Below are positions 35,740 through 49,900 of a stretch of DNA of 64,000 bases, piece after piece. The notes beneath the pieces were generated by a model. It made no database searches. It worked only from the letters and a program-made list of their open reading frames with translations, and had not been told where the DNA came from. How positions within the stretch are numbered: position 1 is the stretch's first letter; each line of letters begins with the position of its first letter. This DNA is from an uncultured Oscillospiraceae bacterium (GTDB lineage: Bacteria > Bacillota > Clostridia > Oscillospirales > Oscillospiraceae). Location of the stretch: positions 53,709 to 117,708 of the forward strand of contig CANPYK010000004.1 in assembly GCA_947588605.1 (NCBI GenBank), read 5' to 3'. Both the position numbers and the translations under genes were made by a program.

Positions 35740-35763
35740 AAGGCCCCGGAGACCGGGGCCTTT
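35740..35763 (+). terminator. hup terminator
   Basis: A 10-bp stem AAGGCCCCGG / CCGGGGCCTT with loop AGA is followed by a short T run. Read-through to rqcP is possible. Confidence 0.75.
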
Positions 35764-35783
35764 GGCGTTATGGAGGCAAGGGT

Positions 35784-36026
35784 ATGAGACTTGACAAGTA
35801 CCTGAAGGTATCGAGACTGATCAAACGGCGCACCGTGGCGGCGCAGGCCGCCGACGGCGGGAGGATCACCGTCAACGGCGCCGTGGCCAAGCCCTCCAGG
35901 GAGATAAAGCCCGGGGACATCATCGAGCTGTCCTTCGGGCCCAAGAAGGTGCGGGTGGAGGTCCTGTCCGTCCAGGAGACGGTGCGGAAGGACGACGCCG
36001 CCTCCATGTACAGGGAGATCGTATGA
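35784..36026 (+). CDS. rqcP: RqcP-like S4-domain RNA-binding protein
   Basis: The 80-residue protein is a single S4 domain: MRLDKYLKVSRLIKRRTVA, then GGRITVNGAVAKPSREIKPGDIIEL. RqcP (YabO) helps RqcH add alanine tails on stalled 50S subunits. The position after mazG and hup agrees with yabO in Bacillus. The stop overlaps the next start by 4 bases. Hsp15/HslR is the alternative name for this fold. Confidence 0.9.
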   Translation: MRLDKYLKVSRLIKRRTVAAQAADGGRITVNGAVAKPSREIKPGDIIELSFGPKKVRVEVLSVQETVRKDDAASMYREIV

Positions 36027-37348
36027 AGAATTTTAAATGGGATAAAAAATACCTGTACTGGGGCGTCACCGCCTTTTGCGTGGTGGTGACGAGCATCGCC
36101 TTTTTCTGGATGCTCAACAGCTGGGCGGGCATCCGCCGGATCGCGGGCCTCATCGTGGACGCCCTGATGCCGGTGATCTACGGCTTCCTCATCGCGTACC
36201 TGCTCAACAAGATCATGGTGGTCCTGGAGAACAAGGTCTTTTTGAAGCTCTTCCTGAAGCTGTGCAAAAAGAAGCCCTCCCTGGGCCGGAAGCTGGCCAG
36301 GGCCGTGTCCATCACCTTCACCATCCTCCTGGCGCTGGGGCTCATCGCGGGCCTTCTTGTCATCGTCCTGCCGGAGCTCTACAACAGCGTCATGAAGATC
36401 GTGGACAACTCCTCGGACTACTTCAACGTGGCCATGACCTGGGTGGAACACGTCTTCGACGGCCGGGACTTGGAGCCCGTGGCCGCCAAGTGGCTGACCA
36501 CCATCTCCGACAGCGTGGTGAACTGGCTGAAGGATAACGTCCTAGGCAAGCTCTCCACCATCCTGGGCAGCATCACCGACGGGGTCATCTCCGTGGTGAT
36601 GACGCTCTTTGACTTCTTCGTGGGCATCGTCATCTCCGTCTACCTCATGTACAACAAGGAGACCTTCTGCGCCCAGGTGAAGAAGCTGACCTACAGCCTC
36701 CTGCGCCCCCGCGCCGCCAACGCCCTGATGGCGGAGATGGACTTCATCAACGACGCCTTCGGCAACTACATCATGGGCACGATCATCGACTCGCTGATCG
36801 TGGGTATTTTGAACTACCTCTTCATGGTCATCATGGGGATGCCCTACAGCGGCCTTGTCACCGTCATCATCGCGGTGACCAACCTCATCCCCGTCTTCGG
36901 CCCCTTCATCGGGGCCATCCCGTCGGCGTTCCTCATTTTGCTGGAGAATCCCACCCAGGCCCTCATCTTCCTGGTGTTCACCGTGGTCCTCCAGCAGATC
37001 GACGGCCAGATCCTCAAGCCCCGCATCCACTCCTCCCACTCGGGCCTTTCCGGCTTTTGGATCATGTTCGCCATCCTCTTCTTCGGGGGCCTCTTCGGCA
37101 TCCTGGGCATGGTGGTGGGCGTGCCCCTCACCACCATCCTCTACAACATCATCCGCCGCCTCAACAACCGCCGCCTCAGACGCAAGGGCCTCCCGGAGGA
37201 CACCGCCCTCTACCGCGACATGACCTCCGTAGACCCTGTGACCCACGAGTTCCGCTTCCGCTCCCCCACCCCGGCCCCGGAACCGGAACCGAACCCGGCC
37301 CCCGTCTCCGAGTCACCCCCGGAGCAGAAGCCCGACGACAAGGACTAA
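36023..37348 (+). CDS. AI-2E family (UPF0118) membrane transporter
   Basis: The 441-residue protein has about 7-8 membrane spans and the family motif in NLIPVFGPFIGAIPSAFLIL, with a following LQQIDGQILKPRI segment. Members export autoinducer-2, ions or other small molecules, so the substrate is open. A proline- and glutamate-rich tail (about 405-441) follows the last span. It is coupled to rqcP by a 4-base overlap. A stem CGCCCCTCCC / GGGAGGGGCG follows the stop. Confidence 0.88.
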   Translation: MKNFKWDKKYLYWGVTAFCVVVTSIAFFWMLNSWAGIRRIAGLIVDALMPVIYGFLIAYLLNKIMVVLENKVFLKLFLKLCKKKPSLGRKLARAVSITFTILLALGLIAGLLVIVLPELYNSVMKIVDNSSDYFNVAMTWVEHVFDGRDLEPVAAKWLTTISDSVVNWLKDNVLGKLSTILGSITDGVISVVMTLFDFFVGIVISVYLMYNKETFCAQVKKLTYSLLRPRAANALMAEMDFINDAFGNYIMGTIIDSLIVGILNYLFMVIMGMPYSGLVTVIIAVTNLIPVFGPFIGAIPSAFLILLENPTQALIFLVFTVVLQQIDGQILKPRIHSSHSGLSGFWIMFAILFFGGLFGILGMVVGVPLTTILYNIIRRLNNRRLRRKGLPEDTALYRDMTSVDPVTHEFRFRSPTPAPEPEPNPAPVSESPPEQKPDDKD

Positions 37349-37388
37349 CCCCCGCCCCTCCCCCTCCGGGAGGGGCGTTACTTGTTTA

Positions 37389-37549
37389 ATACTAATATCT
37401 ATTTAAAAGAAGACACCGAGCGGCGAGGATTTTTCGTGTCAGGCAAGGAAGACGCCGCAGGGAATACTGTATGTATTCCCAAGGCGGCTGACGCAGCATG
37501 ACGCGAAAAAGGCCGTCGCGAATGTCTTATTTTAATTAGATATTAGTAT
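37389..37549. mobile_element. 161-bp near-palindromic MITE-like element
   Basis: Perfect 12-bp ends ATACTAATATCT / AGATATTAGTAT bound two arms of about 78 bases that are imperfectly complementary almost throughout, with the tip GGAATAC-TGTAT-GTATTCC. The ends are AT-rich inside a GC-rich gap. No open frame is present. Part of the left arm (37416-37434) recurs exactly at 63069-63087. Confidence 0.75.
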
Positions 37550-37800
37550 AACCTCCCCCCTGAGGGAGGTGCCGAGCGAAGCGAGGCGGAAGGGTTCCCC
37601 CGTCCTAGCCTTCCCCGCAGGGCGGGGAAGGTGGCGCCCGCAGGCGCCGGATGAGGTGCGTGCGTTCATCGGGGCCACTCTGTCATCCCACGCTCGCTGC
37701 CCCCCTGCCCCCCTCCTACGAGGAGGGGGCTTAAAAAGGTTGCGGCTTCGCCGCGATTTTGATTTGCCCGCGCGGCGGGGACGGGGGACGAGGGACGGGA

Positions 37801-38023
37801 GACGGGCGGGTTTGGAACCCGCCCCTACAGTTTTTGGAACGTTTCCGAGCAACACCGTAGGGGCCGCCTCTCTTGGCGGCCCGCGTTGCAGGGCTTAGAT
37901 TGTCTCCGATAAACGCCGTAGGGGTCGCCGTCCTCGGCGACCCGCGTTTCGATCACCTCCCATGTCGGTTGAATGGGATAATCTTCCATATCCCCTGTAG
38001 GGGCGGGTTCTAAACCCGCCCGT
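37801..38023. repeat. Compound inverted-repeat element (B-C-B), copy 4
   Basis: The outer arms are as in copy 1. Two inner hairpins are present, GGGGCCGCC...GGCGGCCC and GGGGTCGCC...GGCGACCC, which differ by a compensated base pair. Confidence 0.75.
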
Positions 38024-38183
38024 GTCACGTGGCGGAACAGGAACTGTTCCGATGAAACGGAAATTGGTGGTTATCGGAGGGGTGGGCCGCCGTGGGCGGC
38101 GGCCCGTACGGCGGTGTTCGGGACGGGTCAATTGTCGAGGGGCGGGTCGCCGAGACGGCGACCCCTACAACCCCCATCGGCCA

Positions 38184-38421
38184 TTTTTTCCGGCGGCATG
38201 TACGTCGGAAAAAATACCTTTTGTTTTGCGGAGTGGGAAGCGTTGCGATGAGCGCCCGCAGGCGCCATGCAAGCGAGCAACCGCCCGAAGGGCGGCTCTT
38301 AGCGAGTCGCAGTGCGCGGAGCAAAACAGCAGAAACGCCCTCCCTGAATTCCGCAGAATTCAGGGAGGGCGTTTCGCACGTTCCCCTTTGGCAGGAAAAT
38401 GGCGCAGCCATTTTTCGCCAG
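38184..38421 (-). other. Composite hairpin element, long copy, 3' of rpoC
   Basis: In plus-strand order: near-palindrome TTTTTTCCGGCGG...CGTCGGAAAAAA (38184-38214), linker TACCTTT, outer stem TGTTTTGC / GCAAAACA (38222-38328) enclosing a divergent copy of the 63-bp module, linker GCAG, a perfect 19-bp hairpin with tip GAATTC-CGCA-GAATTC (38333-38374), tail CGCACGTTCCCCTTTGGC, and a last hairpin (38390-38421) that ends next to the rpoC stop. Confidence 0.75.
38253..38311 (+). mobile_element. Divergent 63-bp-type module (H), copy 4
   Basis: It shares GCGCC-CGCA-GGCGC, AACCGCCC-GAA-GGGCGG and the CTCTTAGCG linker with copies 1-3 but differs between the hairpins and at the 3' end. It lies inside the outer stem of the composite element; the equivalent stem at 53699-53739 has no such insert. 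Confidence 0.6.
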
Positions 38422-38423
38422 TT

Positions 38424-45820
<7,397 letters not shown>

Positions 45821-45890
45821 TCCTTTTACGGATTTTTCACAGGTTAAAAAGAAACTCCCGGCGCGGTTGTTGTATTCTCCATGCTCGCTC

Positions 45891-45918
45891 TTGACATTTT
45901 GCCGATTTGTGGTATCCT
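45891..45918 (+). promoter_or_regulatory. Promoter-like site inside the rpoB leader, opposite strand
   Basis: TTGACA (45891-45896), 16 bases, TATCCT (45913-45918) on the plus strand. It lies within the rpoB 5' leader and points away from rpoB toward the tRNA-Leu gene. A short hairpin CCCCC-TC-GGGGG follows at 45946-45957. Confidence 0.45.
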
Positions 45919-45970
45919 AAGAGCATAGAAAGCTGGGAGATTGTCCCCCTCGGGGGCAAGAAATCAGCTT

Positions 45971-45999
45971 ATTATACCATTTTGATATTTTCTTGTCAA
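45971..45999 (-). promoter_or_regulatory. rpoB promoter
   Basis: Minus strand TTGACA (45999-45994), 17 bases, TATAAT (45976-45971), a perfect consensus. The leader to rpoB is about 145 bases and contains a CCCCC/GGGGG hairpin. Confidence 0.9.
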
Positions 46000-46044
46000 G
46001 CGCCTCCGGAAATTTTTCCGGAATTTTTTATTTTCGAAAAACTG

Positions 46045-46072
46045 TTGACAAAATCCAAGAATCTGCTATAAT
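46045..46072 (+). promoter_or_regulatory. Promoter of tRNA-Leu
   Basis: TTGACA (46045-46050), 16 bases, TATAAT (46067-46072), 12 bases before the tRNA. Confidence 0.9.
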
Positions 46073-46084
46073 AGTCATGCTTTT

Positions 46085-46170
46085 GCGAGAGTGCTGGAAT
46101 AGGCAGACAGGCACGTTTGAGGTGCGTGTGTCAATACGACGTGTGAGTTCAAGTCTCATCTCTCGCACCA
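46085..46170 (+). tRNA. tRNA-Leu (anticodon GAG)
   Basis: Class II tRNA with acceptor GCGAGAG / CTCTCGC, anticodon arm CACGT-TTGAGGT-GCGTG, long variable arm, T-arm TGAGTTCAAGTCTCA and an encoded CCA. Anticodon GAG reads CUC and CUU. Confidence 0.97.
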
Positions 46171-46198
46171 TCGTCGTCGCGGAAGTCGCGATGGTTCG

Positions 46199-46233
46199 AA
46201 AAAGGGCGGAAGCCAAAGGCTTCTGCCCTTTTT
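46199..46233 (+). terminator. tRNA-Leu terminator 1
   Basis: An 11-bp stem with one mismatch (GGGCGGAAGCC / GGCTTCTGCCC) has loop AAA and is followed by TTTTT. Confidence 0.88.
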
Positions 46234-46261
46234 CTCACTTGCTGACTTCGCTCCTCCTCTC

Positions 46262-46300
46262 AAAACGCGACCCGCTGCGCTGGGCTCGCGTTTTGTTTTT
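46262..46300 (+). terminator. Second terminator before the toxin-antitoxin operon
   Basis: Stem AAAACGCGA / TCGCGTTTT is followed by GTTTTT. Together with the first terminator it insulates yefM-yoeB from the tRNA promoter. Confidence 0.75.
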
Positions 46301-46314
46301 CCTCTTCTTTTTTC

Positions 46315-46349
46315 TTGACATTCTTGAATATGTACGCTATAATGTACAT
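46315..46349 (+). promoter_or_regulatory. yefM-yoeB promoter and operator
   Basis: TTGACA (46315-46320), 17 bases, TATAAT (46338-46343). An inverted repeat ATGTAC-N8-GTACAT (46330-46349) covers the -10 box and includes TGTACA, the core known for YefM operators in Enterobacteria. Autorepression by the encoded antitoxin is likely. Confidence 0.8.
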
Positions 46350-46373
46350 ATCATGAGTTGGGGAGGTGTCGGG

Positions 46374-46625
46374 ATGACGAATACAAATATCACGGCCTTT
46401 CGGAAGAATGTTTTTGGCTTTGTGGACCAGGCCGTCACCTATGGGGAGGTGGTCAACGTCACCACCAAAAACGGCAACGCCGTGATCCTCAGCGAGCAGG
46501 AATACAGGAGCCTTCTGGAGACGCTGCATCTCACCTCCATCCCCGGTATGACGGAGAGCATCAAGGCCGCCGCCGCGGAGCCCCCGGAGGACTGCGTCCC
46601 CTACGACCCGGAGGAGGCGTGGTGA
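46374..46625 (+). CDS. yefM: Antitoxin of the Phd/YefM family
   Basis: The 83-residue protein has the Phd/YefM N-terminal DNA-binding fold: TNITAFRKNVFGFVDQAVTYGEVVNVTTKNGNAVILSEQEY. An acidic disordered tail (AAEPPEDCVPYDPEEAW) would wrap the toxin. I chose ATG 46374 because GGGGAGG lies 9 bases upstream and the longer frame reads through the promoter. The stop overlaps the toxin start (TGATG). It should neutralise YoeB and repress the operon. Confidence 0.9.
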   Translation: MTNTNITAFRKNVFGFVDQAVTYGEVVNVTTKNGNAVILSEQEYRSLLETLHLTSIPGMTESIKAAAAEPPEDCVPYDPEEAW

Positions 46626-46879
46626 TGTATGAGGTGCTCTTGACCCGTCAGGCCATGAAGGACCGGCGGCTCGTGGCGGAGGCGGGGCTTGAGGCCCGCG
46701 CCAAGGCGCTTTTGAACCTGATGGCGCGGGACCCCTTCGCCAGTCCCCCGCCCTTCGAAAAGCTGGTGGGCGACCTGGCCGGCTTCTACTCCCGCCGGCT
46801 GAACCGCCAGCACCGGATCGTCTACCAGGTGACGGGCCGGACCGTCAAGGTCCTGCGTATGTGGACGCACTATGAATAA
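46625..46879 (+). CDS. yoeB: Toxin of the YoeB/Txe family (ribosome-dependent mRNA interferase)
   Basis: The 84-residue protein matches YoeB in length and in the C-terminal block PFEKLVGDLAGFYSRRLNRQHRIVYQV...MWTHYE. This gives the conserved glutamate, arginines and terminal His-Tyr of the active site. YoeB cleaves mRNA in the ribosomal A site. It is coupled to the antitoxin by the TGATG overlap and followed by a strong terminator. Confidence 0.92.
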   Translation: MYEVLLTRQAMKDRRLVAEAGLEARAKALLNLMARDPFASPPPFEKLVGDLAGFYSRRLNRQHRIVYQVTGRTVKVLRMWTHYE

Positions 46880-46886
46880 GCGCTGT

Positions 46887-46912
46887 GCCCCCCTTTTTCG
46901 GGGGGCTTTTTT
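46887..46912 (+). terminator. yefM-yoeB terminator
   Basis: Stem GCCCCCC / GGGGGGC with a T-rich loop is followed by TTTTTT. Confidence 0.92.
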
Positions 46913-46925
46913 GTTGGTCGTATAT

Positions 46926-46957
46926 AAAAAATCCCCCGCCGCATAGTGCGGCGGGGG
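46926..46957 (-). terminator. Terminator of the repetitive surface-protein gene
   Basis: An 11-bp perfect stem CCCCCGCCGCA / TGCGGCGGGGG is followed on the minus strand by ATTTTTT. Confidence 0.92.
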
Positions 46958-46976
46958 GGTGTTATGGGGTTTAAGC

Positions 46977-49900
46977 TTATTTCTTCAGAAGCTTTTTGGT
47001 CACGACAACGCCGGCGGCGGAGAGGAGGGCCAGGAGGGAGATGAGGCCGATCCAGAGGATCGCGGGGGGTGTGTCGCCGGTCTTGGGGCTGGTGTAGGTG
47101 GGGGCGGAGACGGTCTTGATGTCGCTCAGCGTGCAGTTCTCGCCGGTGAAGAAGACGTAGGCCGTCTTGGGCAGGGCCTTGCCGGAGGTGGCGGTGAGCT
47201 TGACGTACCACTCGCCGATGGTCGCGTCATAGGTCAGGGTGTCGCCCTTGCGGCTGATGGTGACGGTGACAGGCACGCCGGCCTTGCAGGCCGCGACCCA
47301 CTGGTCCCAATCGATGTTGGAGTCGAAGACAAGCTTGTTGCCCTCGGCCGCGTCAGGGGCCGCGAAGTCGGACATGCCGCCGCCCCAGCCGTAGTTGTCG
47401 GCGCGGACGATGAGGATCTCCTGATCCGCCCCGGTGTAGGCCGCGCCTGTAGCGCCCACCACCGCCAGGAGGAAGTTATCCCAGTTGTTGGTGCCCTTGG
47501 AGGTGTTGGTGAAGGTGAAGGTGTAGCTCTCGCCGCTCCTCAGGGGGACCATGTTGGACTTGTTGGTAAAGAAGCCGCCGACGTCCAGCGTGCCCTCGAT
47601 CTTCGGGGAGTAGGTCTCGGGCTCGGTGGTCTCGGGCTCGGTGGGCGTGGGCTCGTCGGGGTCGGTGGGGGCGTTGCCGGGGACGCCCTCGGTGGTGATG
47701 CCGGTCAGCTCGACCTCCTGGCCGGTGAGGTAGACGGAGAGCTTCGCCGGCAGGGCCTTCTTGGCCGTGGCCGTCAGTGTAACGGTATAGCTGCCCATCC
47801 GGGCCACGGGGTTGAGATTGCCCATCTTCGCGGTGTAGGTCAGGGTATTGCCCTCGCGGCTCAGGGTGATCTCCACGTCGAAGCCCGCCTGGGCGTCGGC
47901 CGCGAAGGCGGCCCAATCCTCCACATTGTTTTCAAAGGGAAGCGCCTCGCCGGCGATGACCTCGTCAAAGCTGGGGAAGTAGGTGCCGCTGCCCCAGCCG
48001 AAGTTGTCGGCGCGGATGAGGAGCACGTCCTCGCTGCCGGTGGTGAGGCCCAGGATGAAGTTCTCCCAGTTCGCGGCGCCAGTGGACTTGGCGTGGAATT
48101 TGAAGGTATACTCGCCGCCGTCCCACAGGGGGATGTTGGCGGACTTGGCGGCCATGAACCCGTCCACGGTCAGGTCGCCCTCGATCTTATCCGCAAGCTC
48201 CGGGGTGTCGGGCTGGTCGGGGGTGTCGGGCTCATCGGGGGTATCGGGCTCGTAGCCCTCGGGCATGGTCCCCGGGTCGCCCTCGGTGGTGATGCCGGTG
48301 AGCTCGACCTTCTCGCCGGAGAGGAAGACGTAGACCGTCTCCGGGAGGGCCGTCTTGGCCACCGAGGTCATGTCCACGGTGTAATCGCCCATCTTGGCGG
48401 AGTAGGTCAGGGTGTCGCCGTCGCGCTTGAGGGTGAGCGTCACGTCGAAGCCTGCCTGGGCGGCGGCCACGAAAGCGGGCCAATCCCCCTCGCCCACGTT
48501 GGTCTCAAAGGGGATGTTGCCGTTGGCGTTTTCAAAGGCGGGGAAGTAGGTGCCGCTGCCCCAGCCGAAGCTGTCGGCGCGGATGAGGAGCACGTCCTCG
48601 CTGCCGGTGGTGACGCCCAGGAGGAAGTTGTTCCAGTTCAGGTCGCCGTTGGACTTGTTGTGGAATTTAAAGGTATACTCGCCGCCGTCCCACAGGGGGA
48701 TCCTGGAGGTGCTGGCACTGAGGAACGCGTCCACGGTGAGGTCGCCCTCGATCTTCTCGGCGGTCTCGGGGGTGTCGGGGACGATGGGCTCGATGTCGCC
48801 GGCCTCGCCCTTGGCGGAGGCGATATTGGTGAGGCTCACCCGCTCGCCGGTCAGGAAGACATAGGCGGTCTCGGGCAGGGCCTTGGCGGAGGTGGCGGTG
48901 AGCTCAAAGGTGTAGTCGCCCATCTTGGAGAGGTAATGGATGGTGTCGTCCACGCGCTCCACGAGGATCTCCACGTCCAGGCCCGCCCTGGCGGCGGTCT
49001 TGAACGCCTCCCAATCCGTGACGTTGGTCTCGAAGTTCAGCGTCCCGAAGTCGCCCATGCCGCCGCCCCAGCCGTAGTTGTCGGCGCGGATGATGAGGAT
49101 CTCCTGGTCGATGCCGGTGTAGTCGGCGCCGGTGGCGCCCACCAGAGCGAGGGTGTAGTTGTGGAAATTCTCAACGCCGCGGGACTGGTTCTTGAAGGTC
49201 AGCGTCAGGCTCTCGCCGCTCTTGAGCGCCACGGCGCCGGTCTTGCGGTTGAAGAAGTTGTTGAGGTTCAGGTTCCCCTCGATCTTCTCCACCTCCGTCA
49301 CCCCGTCCACCGGGTCGGTGACAACGGGAGGAGTGGTGGGGGTGGAAGGCCTGGAAGGTTCGGTGCCGTTATAAAGCGTGCATTGATCGCCGGTCATGTA
49401 CACATAGATATCGTCAGGCAAATCTGTTAAGGCAACGGCATCCAGCGTTACCGTATACGTTCCCATTGTGGCTGAATAGACCAGCTCGTTGCCGTTCCTT
49501 CCGATACTGAGCTCCACGTCGAAGCCGGCCTTGGCGGCGGCCAGGAAAGCGCGCCAGTCAGTCACATTGGTCTTAAAGGGGATGATTGCGCCGTTTCTGA
49601 TCTGGTCCATGGTGGGGAAGTACGTCCCGTTGCCCCAGCCGTAGTTATCGGCGCGGATAAAGAGAACCTCCTTTGTCGGATCCGCTTTGTTCTGGTCGCC
49701 GGTAATGACCAGGACAAAATTGTTCCAAGCATCTGCGCCATAGGACTTGTTCTTAAACTTGAAGGTAAAGCCTCTGCCATCCTCCAATTTGTAGGCCTCG
49801 GATTTCTCTGCGTTAAAGTTCACTGCGACAATATTGTCGAAGGTCACTTCCTCATAGATAATTCCGCTGGCCTCACCATCGACCTTAATATCGTTGAGGG

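Larger units (their letters stand above)
37349..38183. repeat. Intergenic repeat mosaic between the AI-2E gene and rpoC
   Basis: This gap between convergent genes holds the long palindrome at 37389-37549, an E-family unit (37606-37658), an A-family palindrome (37683-37730), the compound element at 37801-38023, and a GGGCCGCCGTGGGC...GCGGCCC hairpin (38084-38105) that is the empty site of the 63-bp module. No gene is present. Confidence 0.8.

Noticed and set aside
46959..49430. 823-codon plus-strand frame opposite the surface protein
   Set aside because: It follows the repeats of the true gene on the other strand and has no start signals.
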